From the NCBI RefSeq assembly GCF_023223525.1, contig NZ_JALPRX010000108.1, positions 1 through 44,717 of the forward strand: DNA of 44,717 nucleotides. Reading direction: 5' to 3'. The position numbers and the translations under genes were made by a program. Below are positions 7,857 to 16,660 of this stretch, one piece after another. The DNA is from Roseomonas acroporae. Lineage in GTDB: Bacteria > Pseudomonadota > Alphaproteobacteria > Acetobacterales > Acetobacteraceae. The notes beneath the pieces were generated by a model, which worked only from the letters and a program-made list of their open reading frames with translations, was not told the origin of the DNA and made no database searches. Position 1 is the stretch's first letter. Each line of letters begins with the position of its first letter.

Positions 7857-10205
7857 CTAGAACCGCGTGCCGAAGCCGAAGCGGAACACCTGGGTCTGGT
7901 CGTAGGACTTCTTCACCACCGCCTGGCCGAGGTCGATGTTGATCAGGCCGAACGGGGAGCGCCAGGAGACGCCGACGCCGGCGCCGACGCGCGGGCTCGA
8001 ATCGTCCACGATGTTGGGGGAGAGCCGGCGGTCCGCGGACGAGATCTGCGACAGCGAGCCGATGTCGACGAAGACGCGCCCGAGCAGCCCGATCTCGGAG
8101 GGCAGCGGCAGGGGGAAGCGGAACTCCGTGCTCTGGGTCAGCAGCAGGCGGCCGCCGAGCGCGTCGCGCGTCGAGGTGTCGCGCGGGCCGGCGCCGGCGA
8201 TGGCGAAGCCGCGCAGGTTCTCGCCGCCGAGGAAGAAGCGGTCGACGATGCGCTCGTCCTTGCCGCCGTAGGGCTGGAGATAGCCGGCCGAGCCCGAGAT
8301 GGTCAGCACGTAGTCGGGATCGCCGAGCAGCCGCTCGAACGGGATGAAGTAGGTGCCGTCCACGCGGCCGCGCACATAGGCCACGTCGCCGCCGAGGCCG
8401 GCGACGTCGGTGCCGAGGCGCGCCACGTAGCCGCTGTGCGGGTCGAGCCGGTTGTCGCGGCGGTCGTAGGTGAGGGTCTGGCTGATCTGCGAGAGCAGCG
8501 TCGAGCCCTGCTGCTGCTTGATCAGCAGCGAGGCGTCGGAGGAGATGTTGTACACGTCCCGGTTGGTCAGGGTGTAGGCCCAGGACTGCCGCAGGCGCTC
8601 GTTGAACTCATACCCGGCGCGGAGCGCGAAGCCCGCCTGCCGCTCCTGGTAGGAGGAGATGGTGAGCAGGTTGCGCTGCACGTAGAAGATGTCGGCGCCG
8701 ACCGCGATGTTGCGGTCCATGAAGGCCGGGTCGGTGATCGAGAGGTCGACCTGGCTGCGGCGCTGGGCGATGGTGGTGTTGATGCGCGCGTCGATGCCGG
8801 TGCCGAGCAGGTTGCGCTCGCGCAGGCCGATGTCGCCGAGCACGCCGGCATCCGTCGAGTAGCCGCCGCCGATCGAGACCTCGCCCGTGGCGCGCTCGGT
8901 GACCGCCGTGTTCAGGATGGCGCGGTCGGGCGCCGAGCCGGGCACGGTGGTGACCTGCACGTCCTGGAAGAAGCCGAGGTCGCGGATGCGCTGGCGCGAG
9001 CGGCGGATCGCCGCGGCGTTGAAGGCGTCGCCCTCGGCGAGGCGGAACTCGCGGCGGATCACCCGGTCCTGGGTGCGGGTGTTGCCGTTGATGTCGATGC
9101 GCTCGACCCAGACGCGCGGCGCCTCGGTCACCTCGAAGGTGAGGTCGACGGTGTGCGCCTCGCGGTTGCGGGCGATGCGCGGCTGCACCTCGACGAAGGG
9201 GAAGCCGCGGCGGTTGATGCTCTCGGTGAGCAGCTCGGCGGTGCGCTCCACCGCGTCGCCGTCGTAGAGGTCGCCCTCGGAGATGTCGATCTCGCGCATG
9301 ACGGTGGCGCCGTCGAAATTGCGCAGGCGCGAAACGACGTCCACCTTGCCGATGTGGTAGCGGGCGCCCTCGCTGATCGTGTAGGTCAGGAAGAAGCCGC
9401 TGCGGTCCGGCGCCAGCTCGGCCGTGGCGCCGGTGATCTCGACGTCGGCGAAGCCGGAGCGCAGGTAGAAGCGGCGCAGCAGCTCCTTGTCGAAGTTCAT
9501 CCGCTCGGGGTCGAACTGGTCGGAGTTGCCGAGCAGGCGGAACCAGGCCTGCTCCTTGGTGGCGATGATGTCGCGCAGGCGGGCATCCGAGAATTCCTGG
9601 TTGCCCACGAAGTTGATGCGCGCGACCAGCGCGGCGTCGCCCTCGGTGATCTCGTAGACCACGTCCACCCGGTTCTGGTCGAGCTGGATGATCTTGGGCG
9701 TCACCTGCGCCGCGAAGCGGCCGCGGCGGGCGTAGAGGTCGAGGATGCGCTGCCGGTCCGCCTGCGCGGCGGCGGCGGTGAACACGGCGCGCGGGCGGAG
9801 CTGCATCTCGGGGCGCAGATTGTCGTCCGAGATCTTGCGGTTGCCCTCGAACGCCACGCGGTTGACGATCGGGTTCTCGGCCACCTGCACCAGGATGCGG
9901 CCGCCGTCGGCGCGGATCTGCACGTCGCGGAACAGGCCGGTCGCGTAGAGCGCCTTCAGCGAGCGGTCGAGCCGGTCCGGGTCGACCGGGTCGCCGGGCT
10001 GGAGCAGCATGTAGGAGCGGATCGTGTCCGGCTCGATGCGCTGGTTGCCGCGTATCTCGATGGCCTGCACGAGGCCGGAGGCCGCCGCCTGGGCGGGCCG
10101 CCGCGGGGCGCGGCCGCCGGGCTGCTGGGCCGCCGCGCCGTCGGGCAGGGCCACGGGCAGCGAGGCGCAGGCGGTGGCGAGCAGGAAGGCGCGGAAGGAA
10201 TGCAA
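7857..10205 (-). CDS. bamA: Outer-membrane assembly factor BamA
   Basis: The 782-residue Omp85 protein inserts beta-barrel proteins into the outer membrane. It has a signal peptide (about residues 1-26), five POTRA domains (about 45-390, beginning IEIRGNQRIEPDTIRSYML) and a C-terminal 16-strand barrel. The loop-6 motif appears as NLRGFAIAGAGPRD, and the chain ends in phenylalanine (GFGTRF), as expected for a Bam substrate. The start is TTG at 10203-10205, with AGGG about 10 bases upstream; no ATG occurs before the first POTRA, and the TTG gives a sensible signal peptide. It lies between rseP (333-bp gap) and skp (20-bp gap), the conserved alphaproteobacterial order. The gap to rseP is unusually long and holds a dispersed repeat. 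Confidence 0.96.
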   Translation of the reverse strand: MHSFRAFLLATACASLPVALPDGAAAQQPGGRAPRRPAQAAASGLVQAIEIRGNQRIEPDTIRSYMLLQPGDPVDPDRLDRSLKALYATGLFRDVQIRADGGRILVQVAENPIVNRVAFEGNRKISDDNLRPEMQLRPRAVFTAAAAQADRQRILDLYARRGRFAAQVTPKIIQLDQNRVDVVYEITEGDAALVARINFVGNQEFSDARLRDIIATKEQAWFRLLGNSDQFDPERMNFDKELLRRFYLRSGFADVEITGATAELAPDRSGFFLTYTISEGARYHIGKVDVVSRLRNFDGATVMREIDISEGDLYDGDAVERTAELLTESINRRGFPFVEVQPRIARNREAHTVDLTFEVTEAPRVWVERIDINGNTRTQDRVIRREFRLAEGDAFNAAAIRRSRQRIRDLGFFQDVQVTTVPGSAPDRAILNTAVTERATGEVSIGGGYSTDAGVLGDIGLRERNLLGTGIDARINTTIAQRRSQVDLSITDPAFMDRNIAVGADIFYVQRNLLTISSYQERQAGFALRAGYEFNERLRQSWAYTLTNRDVYNISSDASLLIKQQQGSTLLSQISQTLTYDRRDNRLDPHSGYVARLGTDVAGLGGDVAYVRGRVDGTYFIPFERLLGDPDYVLTISGSAGYLQPYGGKDERIVDRFFLGGENLRGFAIAGAGPRDTSTRDALGGRLLLTQSTEFRFPLPLPSEIGLLGRVFVDIGSLSQISSADRRLSPNIVDDSSPRVGAGVGVSWRSPFGLINIDLGQAVVKKSYDQTQVFRFGFGTRF

Positions 10206-10538
10206 TGGGCGACCCTGATGCAGTGCCGTGCGACGGTCTGATCGGCGGTAAGGTTGGCGGGACGGCGCTGGGGCCGGGCGTTCCGTGGCGGCGCGGAGAA
10301 TAGCGGCGAGGTGTCACCCCCGGAACCCCCGAAGATCGCGCCCCGTCCGGCCCGGTCGCGGCATCGGCCGGCGGGCGTGTCCCTTCTGCCGCACCGGGGG
10401 CCGGCCGGCGGCCGGCGCGGGGTCCGCCGCCGGGCGGGAGCGGCGCCGCGCCGTCCGGCGGGGACGGCGTTCCGCTCCATCCCCTTGTTTCCAGGGGGAT
10501 TCACGCCTCCGGGCGTGTCCGCCCGCCGGCGATCCGCT
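10206..10538. other. Intergenic stretch between rseP and bamA
   Basis: There is no supported gene in 333 bp. The part next to rseP is copy A of a dispersed 58-bp repeat. The rest is G/C-rich with third-position statistics unlike coding sequence. A promoter for bamA could lie here, but I could not place -35 and -10 boxes with confidence. Confidence 0.5.
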
Positions 10539-10541
10539 CTA
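10484..10541 (-). repeat. 58-bp dispersed repeat, copy A
   Basis: This copy shares an exact 26-base match (10516-10541) with copy C at 33893-33918 and weaker similarity over the other half; copy B is at 21091-21149. Read on the minus strand it begins TAGAGCGGATCGCC, and that TAG is the rseP stop codon. The sequence contains short stems (ACGCC/GGCGT and CCCC/GGGG) and could fold as an RNA hairpin at the rseP 3' end. A related TGGAGCGGAACGCCG lies at its far end (10466-10480, minus strand), suggesting that the unit has similar ends. Confidence 0.75.
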
Positions 10542-11657
10542 GCCGACCAGACCCGCCACCCAGCGGATGATCCCGAGATTGGCGAGGTCGTTCCAGGTCG
10601 CGAAGATGAACAGGGTCGCCAGCAGCGCGAAGCCGGCGCGGAAGCCGTATTCGACGGCGCGCGGCGGCAGCGGCCGGCCGCGTATCGCCTCCAGGGCGTA
10701 GAAGACGAGGTGGCCGCCGTCCAGCACCGGGATCGGGAACAGGTTTATCAACGCCAGATTGACCGACAGGATCGCCATGAAGCTGATGAGCGAGGCGATT
10801 CCCAGCTCCGCCACCTGCCCGGAAAGCTGGGCGATGCGCAGCGGCCCGCCCAGCTCCTCCGTGCCGCGTCGGCCGACGATCATCTGCCATACCCCGGAGA
10901 GGGTCTGGCCCGAGATGTCCGCCGTGTGCGTCACCCCCGCCGCGAGGGCGCTGAGCGGGTCGAGCCGGTGCATGGTGATGGCGGAGATGCCGAGCAGGCC
11001 GCGGCCGCCCTCGCCGCGCCCCTCGGGGGTGGCCGTCAGGTCGAGCGGCGCGCCGTCGCGCTCCACCCGCACCGCGACCGGCTGGCCGGCACGGGGCTGG
11101 ATGTGGCGCTGGATGTCCTCGAAGCGCGCCACCGGCGTGCCGTCCAGGCTGAGGATGTGGTCGCCCGGCCGCAGCCCGGCCCGCGCGGCGGCGGAATTCG
11201 CCGAGACGGTGCCGACCGTGGTGCTGTCCGCGTCCTGCCGGGGCTGGCCCACCACCATGAAGAGGCCGGCGAACAGCACCGCGGCGAGCACGAAATTGGC
11301 GATCGGCCCGGCCGCCACCACGATGGCGCGGCTGCCCACGGGCTTCTCGTGGAAGGTCTCGCCGTGGCGCCAGCGGGCCCGTTCCTCGGGCGTCGCCTCC
11401 TCCGGCCGCTCCTGCCCGTGCAGCTTCACGTAGCCGCCGAGCGGGATCCAGGCGACCCGCCAGGCGGTGCCGCGCCGGTCGGTCCAGGAGAGCAGCGGAC
11501 GGCCGAAGCCGATCGAGAACGCCTCCACGTGCACGCCGCGCCAGCGGGCGGCCAGGTAGTGGCCCAGCTCGTGGATGAAGACCAGCACGCCGAGGACGAT
11601 GACGAAGGCGAGGATGGTGCGGATCGGGTCGGGCAGAAGGTCCAAGGCGGTCTCCAT
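10539..11657 (-). CDS. rseP: Site-2 intramembrane protease RseP (MmpA type)
   Basis: The 372-residue inner-membrane zinc protease cleaves membrane-embedded substrates such as anti-sigma factors. The HELGH zinc site is at residues 29-33 within the first membrane helix, a PDZ domain spans about 105-190 (SAAARAGLRPGDHILSLDG), and the third ligand region PVLDGGHL has D313. C-terminal helices follow. It has one PDZ domain, like the Caulobacter MmpA type rather than the two of E. coli RseP. In most alphaproteobacteria dxr lies directly upstream; here rseP is the first minus-strand gene and the upstream DNA holds a toxin-gene remnant. Its TAG stop is provided by a dispersed repeat. Confidence 0.95.
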   Translation of the reverse strand: METALDLLPDPIRTILAFVIVLGVLVFIHELGHYLAARWRGVHVEAFSIGFGRPLLSWTDRRGTAWRVAWIPLGGYVKLHGQERPEEATPEERARWRHGETFHEKPVGSRAIVVAAGPIANFVLAAVLFAGLFMVVGQPRQDADSTTVGTVSANSAAARAGLRPGDHILSLDGTPVARFEDIQRHIQPRAGQPVAVRVERDGAPLDLTATPEGRGEGGRGLLGISAITMHRLDPLSALAAGVTHTADISGQTLSGVWQMIVGRRGTEELGGPLRIAQLSGQVAELGIASLISFMAILSVNLALINLFPIPVLDGGHLVFYALEAIRGRPLPPRAVEYGFRAGFALLATLFIFATWNDLANLGIIRWVAGLVG

Positions 11658-12164
11658 CGGGGCCGGCGGCCTGCCGTCCCATGTGGGGCTTTCTATTGCC
11701 TGACGGGAGGGGCTCCAAGCGGGATCAGGGGCGGCGAGGAAACGCCCCCGGCAGCCTCCGGACCGGCTTCCCTGGAGTTCTCCCCTGCCGCCGCCGGCCC
11801 GCGCCGAGGCCGCGGCGCGGGTGGCCGACCTGCCGCCGCATCACCGCGACCCGTTCGACCGGCTGCTGCTGGCGCAGACCCTTGCCGGCCTGCTGCGGCT
11901 CTGTACCGCCGGCCCGCTGCCGCCGCCCTGTTCGGAACTGGTCACGCTGGTCCGGGCGCAGGGCTGAACGCCGCGCGGCCGCCCCGCCGCGCCATGGCCC
12001 CCTCCCCCGCCCCTCTCCCGAGCCCCCCTTCCGCCACCCATCGACTTCCCCTCGCCGCGTGACTAACTGTGCTCGCCCCAACACTCCCTTCCCGACACGC
12101 CCTTTCCGCCACGCCCGGCCGCCGGCCCGTGGCGGCGCCCCCACCAGAGGACCTCCCCCAGCCG
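11658..12164. other. Divergent region between rseP and the M16 peptidase
   Basis: This 507-bp region separates two divergent transcription units. Near rseP (minus strand) there is a CAATAGAAAG at about 11690-11699 that could be a weak -10, but no good -35 pairs with it. The middle holds the decayed PIN-domain gene described separately. The rest, 11968-12164, is Pro/Arg-biased in every frame, and I see no further gene in it. Confidence 0.5.
11761..11967 (+). pseudogene. C-terminal remnant of a VapC-type PIN toxin
   Basis: The plus-strand frame ending at the TGA at 11965-11967 encodes ARVADLPPHHRDPFDRLLLA, followed by QTLAGLLRL. This matches the conserved C-terminal part of VapC-family PIN-domain ribonuclease toxins, where an H-x-DPFDRLL-x-AQ block is typical. 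The frame continues for about 20 more codons, but the expected TAD acidic motif has become TAG in the peptide CTAGPLPPP, so an active-site aspartate is missing. No start codon or N-terminal PIN half with its first catalytic aspartate is visible upstream, and no antitoxin gene is adjacent. I read it as a decayed toxin gene left at a rearrangement point. The 5' limit given is approximate. Confidence 0.7.
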
Positions 12165-13430
12165 ATGACCGATGCCGTCCGCCTGACGCGCCTGCCCTCC
12201 GGCCTCACCGTGGTGTCGGAGACGATGCCGCGGGTCGAGACCGTCTCCATCGGCGCCTACGTCCTCGCCGGCACCCGCGACGAGCGGGCGGCGGAGAATG
12301 GCGTCTCCCACTTCCTGGAGCACATGGCCTTCAAGGGCACCGCGAAGCGCGACGCCGCCGAGATCTCGCGCGCCATCGAGGCGGTGGGCGGCCACCTCAA
12401 CGCCTACACGGCGCGCGAGCAGACCGCCTACTACGCCAAGGTGATGAAGGAGGACCTGCCGCTGGCCGCCGACATCCTCGGCGACATCCTCACCCACTCC
12501 ACCTTCGCCCCCGAGGAGGTGGAGCGCGAGCGCGGCGTGATCCTGCAGGAGATCGGCCAGGCCAACGACACGCCCGACGACATCATCTTCGACCACTTCC
12601 AGGAGACCGCCTACCCGGACCAGCCGCTCGGCCGGCCGGTGCTGGGCACCGAGGAGACCGTGGAGGCGATCTCGCGCGAGGCGCTGATGGCCTACATGCG
12701 CGGCCACTACGCGCCGGAGCGCATGGTGGTGGCCGCCGCCGGCAACCTCGCGCACGAGCAACTGCTCGACCTCGTCGGGCAGCACTTCGCCGACCTGCCG
12801 GCGGCCCATCCCCCCGCCCCCGAGCCCGCCCGCTACCAGGGCGGCGAATTCCGCGAGGAGCGGGACCTCGACCAGGTCCACATCCTGCTGGGCTTTCCCT
12901 CCTTCGCCCAGACCGACCGGCTGCACTTCCCGACGCTGCTGCTCTCCACCCTGCTCGGCGGCGGCATGTCCTCGCGGCTGTTCCAGGAGATCCGCGAGAG
13001 GCGCGGGCTGGTCTACTCCATCTACTCCTACGCCGCGCCGCACGCCGACAGCGGCCTGTTCGGCATCTATGCCGGCACCGGCGAGGACCAGGCGGAGGAG
13101 CTGGTGCCGGTCTGCCTCGAGGAGCTGCGCCGGGTGCAGCACGACGTCACCGCCGAGGAGCTGGACCGCGCCAAGGCGCAGCTGCGCGCCTCGCTGCTGA
13201 TGTCGCTGGAGAGCACGGGCAGCCGCTGCGAGCAGCTCGCGCGGCAGATCCAGTCCTACGGCCGGCTGATCCCGACCGAGGAGACCAAGGCGAAGATCGC
13301 CGCCGTCACCGTGGCCGAGGTGCAGGAGGCGGCCGCGCGCATGTTCCGCGCCGCCCCGACCCTGGCCGCGCTCGGCCCCGCCGGCCGCGTGCCGGGGCTG
13401 CCCGGCATCGCCGAGCGGCTGGCGGCCTGA
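12165..13430 (+). CDS. M16 family zinc metallopeptidase (processing-peptidase-like)
   Basis: The 421-residue protein has the inverted zinc motif HFLEH at residues 49-53 (GVSHFLEHMAFKGT), with the downstream glutamate region EEVERERGVILQEIGQ about 75 residues later. The sequence resembles bacterial relatives of the mitochondrial processing peptidase beta subunit (LNAYTAREQTAYYAKVM; LLGGGMSSRLFQEIRERRGL). Length is normal for single-unit members. The frame opens at 12069, but homology starts at the ATG at 12165, which has AGAGGAC upstream. No signal peptide is seen with that start. A pmbA-like gene follows 20 bp downstream, so both proteases are probably cotranscribed. The substrate cannot be told from sequence. 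Confidence 0.9.
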   Translation: MTDAVRLTRLPSGLTVVSETMPRVETVSIGAYVLAGTRDERAAENGVSHFLEHMAFKGTAKRDAAEISRAIEAVGGHLNAYTAREQTAYYAKVMKEDLPLAADILGDILTHSTFAPEEVERERGVILQEIGQANDTPDDIIFDHFQETAYPDQPLGRPVLGTEETVEAISREALMAYMRGHYAPERMVVAAAGNLAHEQLLDLVGQHFADLPAAHPPAPEPARYQGGEFREERDLDQVHILLGFPSFAQTDRLHFPTLLLSTLLGGGMSSRLFQEIRERRGLVYSIYSYAAPHADSGLFGIYAGTGEDQAEELVPVCLEELRRVQHDVTAEELDRAKAQLRASLLMSLESTGSRCEQLARQIQSYGRLIPTEETKAKIAAVTVAEVQEAAARMFRAAPTLAALGPAGRVPGLPGIAERLAA

Positions 13431-13450
13431 GCCCCGGGGAGCGCGCCCGC

Positions 13451-14833
13451 ATGTCCGCCCCGCCCGTCTCCGCGCCATCCGTCTCCGCGCCGCGGCCGGC
13501 CGATCCCGCCGCCCGCGCCGCCCTGCTGGAGGAGCTGGTGGCCGTGGCGCGCCGCGCCGGCGCCGATGCCGCCGACGCCCTGTTCACCGAGGGCACGAAG
13601 CTGATCGTGGACCACCGGCTGGGCAAGCTGGAGCAGCTGGAGCGGGCCGAGGCGGTGGATCTCGGCCTGCGCGTCTTCATCGGCCGGCGGCAGGCCATCG
13701 TCGCCACCACCGACCCCGACCCGAAGGGCTTCGCCGCCCTGGCCGAGCGCGCCGTCGCCATGGCGCGGGTGGTGCCGGAGGACCCGCATGCCGGCCTCGC
13801 CGAGAAGGTCGGGCCGCTGCTCGCCGGGCTGGAGCTGGAGGACCCGGCCGAGCCCTCCGCCGCGCTGCTGACCGAGCGGGCGGCGGCGGCCGAGGCGGCG
13901 GCGCTGGCCGTGCCGGGCGTGACCAATTCCGAGGGCGCCTCGGCGAGCTGGCGGCGCGCCGTGGTGGCGCTGGCCACCTCGAACGGCTTCGCGGGCGGCT
14001 ATGCCCGCACCTCCTGGTCCGTCCATGCCAGCGCCGTGGCCGGCGAGGGCACCGGGATGGAGCGGGATTCCGAATCCCACGCCGCCGTGTTCGGCGCCGA
14101 CCTGGAGGACCCCGCCGCGATCGGCCGCCGCGCCGGCGAGCGGGCGGTGGCGCGGCTGAACCCGACCCGGCCGCGCACCGCGCAGATGCCGGTGGTGTAC
14201 GACCCGCGCGTGGCCGCCTCGCTGCTCGGGCACCTCGCGGGCGCCATCAACGGCGGCGCGGTGGCGCGCGGCACCTCCTTCCTCAAGGACCGGCTGGGCC
14301 AGCGCGTCTTCGCGCCGGGCATCGCGGTGCACGACGACCCGCTGCGGCCGCGCGGCCTGCGCTCCCGCCCCTTCGACGGCGAGGGCATGCCGGGCGTGCC
14401 GCAATTGCTGGTGGAGGACGGGGTGCTGACGAGCTGGCTGCTGGACTGGCGCGCCGCGCGGCAGCTCGGGATGGATTCCACCGGCCATGCCGCGCGCGGC
14501 GTCTCGGGCACGCCGCACCCCGCCCCCACCAACCTCTGGCTGGCGCCCGGCACCGTCACCCCGGCGGCGCTGATGGCCGACATCCGCGAGGGCCTCTACC
14601 TGATCGAGCTGATCGGCATGGGGGTGAATGCCGTCACCGGCGACTACAGCCGCGGCGCCGCCGGCTTCATGATCCGCGACGGCGCCCTGGCCGAGCCGGT
14701 GAGCGGGCTGACCGTGGCCGGCAACCTGAAGGAGATGTTCCTGCACCTCGCGGCGGCGGACGACCTGGAATTCCGCCACGGCACGGATTCGCCGACGGTG
14801 CGGATCGACGGGATGACCATCGCCGGCGCCTGA
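13451..14833 (+). CDS. pmbA: TldE/PmbA-type metalloprotease subunit
   Basis: The 460-residue protein belongs to the TldD/TldE (PmbA) family, which in E. coli forms a heterodimer that degrades unfolded peptides and matures microcins. It lacks the HExxxH site carried by TldD, consistent with the TldE subunit. Recognisable blocks include FIGRRQAIVATTDPD, NSEGASASWRR, ARGTSFLKDRLGQRVF, RGLRSRPFDGEGMPG and GMGVNAVTGDYSRGAAGFMI. The ATG at 13451 gives the expected length, although the open frame runs upstream over the preceding gene. It starts 20 bp after the M16 peptidase. No tldD partner is in the window. A solo arm of a fold-back repeat begins right after the stop. Confidence 0.9.
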   Translation: MSAPPVSAPSVSAPRPADPAARAALLEELVAVARRAGADAADALFTEGTKLIVDHRLGKLEQLERAEAVDLGLRVFIGRRQAIVATTDPDPKGFAALAERAVAMARVVPEDPHAGLAEKVGPLLAGLELEDPAEPSAALLTERAAAAEAAALAVPGVTNSEGASASWRRAVVALATSNGFAGGYARTSWSVHASAVAGEGTGMERDSESHAAVFGADLEDPAAIGRRAGERAVARLNPTRPRTAQMPVVYDPRVAASLLGHLAGAINGGAVARGTSFLKDRLGQRVFAPGIAVHDDPLRPRGLRSRPFDGEGMPGVPQLLVEDGVLTSWLLDWRAARQLGMDSTGHAARGVSGTPHPAPTNLWLAPGTVTPAALMADIREGLYLIELIGMGVNAVTGDYSRGAAGFMIRDGALAEPVSGLTVAGNLKEMFLHLAAADDLEFRHGTDSPTVRIDGMTIAGA

Positions 14834-14834
14834 C

Positions 14835-14856
14835 AGCCTGTTCGGGAAGCCTGCGG
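14835..14856. repeat. Solo arm of fold-back repeat
   Basis: The 22 bases starting AGCCTGTTCGGGAAGCC match the left arm of the fold-back element at 39931-39952 at 20 of 22 positions. They lie one base after the pmbA stop, in a convergent gap with mgtC. No complementary right arm is found in the next 130 bp, so this is a solo arm or a decayed element. Confidence 0.75.
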
Positions 14857-14992
14857 GGCGGCCTGCCCGGGCGCCGCCCCGGCGACGGGACGGGTCGGCC
14901 GCGGCGGGATCCCGGCGCCGCCTCCGTTCCGGCGCCGGCCGGCGCGGAGCGCGGGGCGGGCGGCCCCGCGGCCCCGGCGGACCGCCGCCGCC

Positions 14993-15712
14993 TCACGGCA
15001 TCGTCTCCGGGTACCAGCGCAGCGACACCACCTCCGGCCTCGCGGCCAGCGCCGCCACCGCCTCCGGCGTGCGCGCGAGCGCCTCGGCGCGGCAGCGCCA
15101 GCGGATGTCGTAGCGCAGCAGGAGCCGCCCGTTCGGCAGCAGGGTCAGGCTCTCGCGCGCCACGCGCAGCCCGGCCGCCCGCAGCCCCGCCTGCATCTCC
15201 GTCGGCACCCCCGCCATCGGGCCGCAGCCGGCGCGGAGGCCGAGCACCAGGCCGAAGCGGTGGATCCGCGTCATGTGCCGCTCGACACGCTTCAGCGCCC
15301 AGACCGCGAAGTGGCCGAGCCCGAGCGCCGCGAGGCCGAGCCCGATCTCGCCGGCGCCGAAGCACAGCCCGACCATGGTGACGAACCAGAGCGTCGCCGC
15401 CGTGGTGACGCCGATGACGTGCTGGCCCTGCCGCAGGATCGCCCCGGCGCCGATGAAGCCCATGCCGGAGAGCACGCCGAGCGGCAGGCGCATGACGTCG
15501 ATGTTCACGAAGGAGCCGGGCGCCTTGCCCACGGTGCCGAGCAGCCGGTTGGCCAGCAGCATCGCCACCGCGGCCGCGAGGCCGACCAGGATGGTGGTGC
15601 GCAGCCCGGCCGGACGCTCCTGCGACCAGCGGTCGAGGCCGAACAGCGCCCCGGCCAGCAGGGCCAGCGCCAGGCGCAGGGCGATCTCCGGCCAACCCGC
15701 CTCCAGCGCCAT
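14993..15712 (-). CDS. MgtC/SapB family membrane protein
   Basis: The 239-residue protein has an N-terminal MgtC domain of about four to five membrane helices (residues 5-140). It carries the family blocks [20 protein letters not shown] and [19 protein letters not shown] cytosolic C-terminal domain (about 150-239) resembles the ACT-like tail of larger MgtC proteins. Family members are linked to magnesium limitation, to virulence in pathogens and to control of F-type ATP synthase; the role here is not known. The frame is open to 17380, but the ATG at 15712 is chosen because GGAGGGAG lies directly upstream; the ATG at 15730 would place that ribosome site inside the gene. It is transcribed divergently from hisF. 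I see no magnesium-sensing leader in the 135-bp gap. Confidence 0.88.
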   Translation of the reverse strand: MALEAGWPEIALRLALALLAGALFGLDRWSQERPAGLRTTILVGLAAAVAMLLANRLLGTVGKAPGSFVNIDVMRLPLGVLSGMGFIGAGAILRQGQHVIGVTTAATLWFVTMVGLCFGAGEIGLGLAALGLGHFAVWALKRVERHMTRIHRFGLVLGLRAGCGPMAGVPTEMQAGLRAAGLRVARESLTLLPNGRLLLRYDIRWRCRAEALARTPEAVAALAARPEVVSLRWYPETMP

Positions 15713-15791
15713 GCCTTCTCCTCCCTCCATGGCCGCGCGGCGCGCGGGCCCGACCCGCGCGCCGGCGGGAACCGGCCCGTCCCTGCATTGC

Positions 15792-15820
15792 TTGACCCGG
15801 CAGACTTTCCGCCTCAAGTG
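15792..15820 (+). promoter_or_regulatory. Possible promoter of hisF
   Basis: TTGACC at 15792-15797 is a good -35. With a 17-bp spacer, the -10 position (15815-15820) reads CAAGTG, which is weak. It lies in the mgtC-hisF divergent gap and would place the transcript start near 15827. Confidence 0.25.
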
Positions 15821-15847
15821 GAATGCCGTGCCGCGATGCCGCGCGGC

Positions 15848-16657
15848 ATGGATCCGAAGCCCTGGAGCATCCCGCCCTTGCTCGCGCTGCGCGTCATCCC
15901 CTGCCTGGACGTGAAGGACGGCCGCGTCGTCAAGGGCGTCAACTTCGTCTCCCTGCGCGATGCCGGGGACCCGGTCGAGCAGGCCCGCACCTACGACTCG
16001 GAGGGCGCGGACGAGATCACCTTCCTCGACATCGCCGCCTCGCACGAGAACCGCGACACCATCCTCGACGTGGTCGCCCGCACCGCCGAGCAGGTGTTCA
16101 TCCCGCTCACCGTGGGCGGCGGGGTGCGCTCGGTCGAGGATGTCCGACGGCTGCTGCTGGCCGGCGCCGACAAGGCCAGCATCAACTCGGCGGCCGTGGC
16201 CGAGCCCGACCTCGTGCGCCGCGCCGCCGAGGCCTTCGGCAGCCAGGCCATCGTGGTGGCGATCGACGCGCGCAGCGTCGGCCCCGGCCGCTGGGAGGTG
16301 TTCACCCATGGCGGCCGCCGCCCCACCGGCATCGACGCGATCGAGTGGGCGAAGCGGATGGCCTCGCTCGGCGCCGGCGAGCTGCTGGTGACCTCGATGG
16401 ACCGCGACGGCACCAAGACCGGCTTCGACCTCGACCTGCTGCGCGCCATGCGCCGCGCCGTGCGCCTGCCGCTGGTCGCCTCGGGCGGCGTGGGCGAGGT
16501 GCGCCACTTCGTCGAGGGCGCCGAGGCCGGCGCCACCGGGCTGCTCGCGGCCAGCGTCTTCCACTACGGCACGATGCGCGTCGCCGAGGCCAAGGCGGCG
16601 CTCGCCGCCGCCGGCTTCCCGGTGCGCCCGGTGCCCGAGAGCCGGCGGGCGGCCTGA
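15848..16657 (+). CDS. hisF: Imidazole glycerol phosphate synthase subunit HisF
   Basis: This TIM-barrel cyclase subunit makes imidazole glycerol phosphate and AICAR from PRFAR using ammonia from HisH. The two catalytic aspartates lie in [19 protein letters not shown] and in [12 protein letters not shown]. The phosphate-binding blocks VGGGVRS and ASGGVG are intact. Three starts are possible: ATG 15836, ATG 15848 (chosen, 269 aa) and TTG 15878. The TTG has GGAG 10 bases upstream and gives an N-terminus [11 protein letters not shown] most like other HisF proteins. hisE follows 3 bp later. The other his genes (hisB, H, A) usually in this operon are absent here. Confidence 0.96.
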   Translation: MDPKPWSIPPLLALRVIPCLDVKDGRVVKGVNFVSLRDAGDPVEQARTYDSEGADEITFLDIAASHENRDTILDVVARTAEQVFIPLTVGGGVRSVEDVRRLLLAGADKASINSAAVAEPDLVRRAAEAFGSQAIVVAIDARSVGPGRWEVFTHGGRRPTGIDAIEWAKRMASLGAGELLVTSMDRDGTKTGFDLDLLRAMRRAVRLPLVASGGVGEVRHFVEGAEAGATGLLAASVFHYGTMRVAEAKAALAAAGFPVRPVPESRRAA

Positions 16658-16660
16658 TCC

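Noticed and set aside
11681-13450. Plus-strand open frame running from 11681 into pmbA.
   Set aside because: It is open because of high GC. Its first 590 codons are Arg/Pro/Ala low-complexity and overlap the M16 gene in another frame; PmbA homology starts only at 13451.
15713-15835. Magnesium riboswitch or leader before mgtC.
   Set aside because: The gap is short, has no conserved leader pattern or proline-rich leader ORF, and the start has an ordinary ribosome site.
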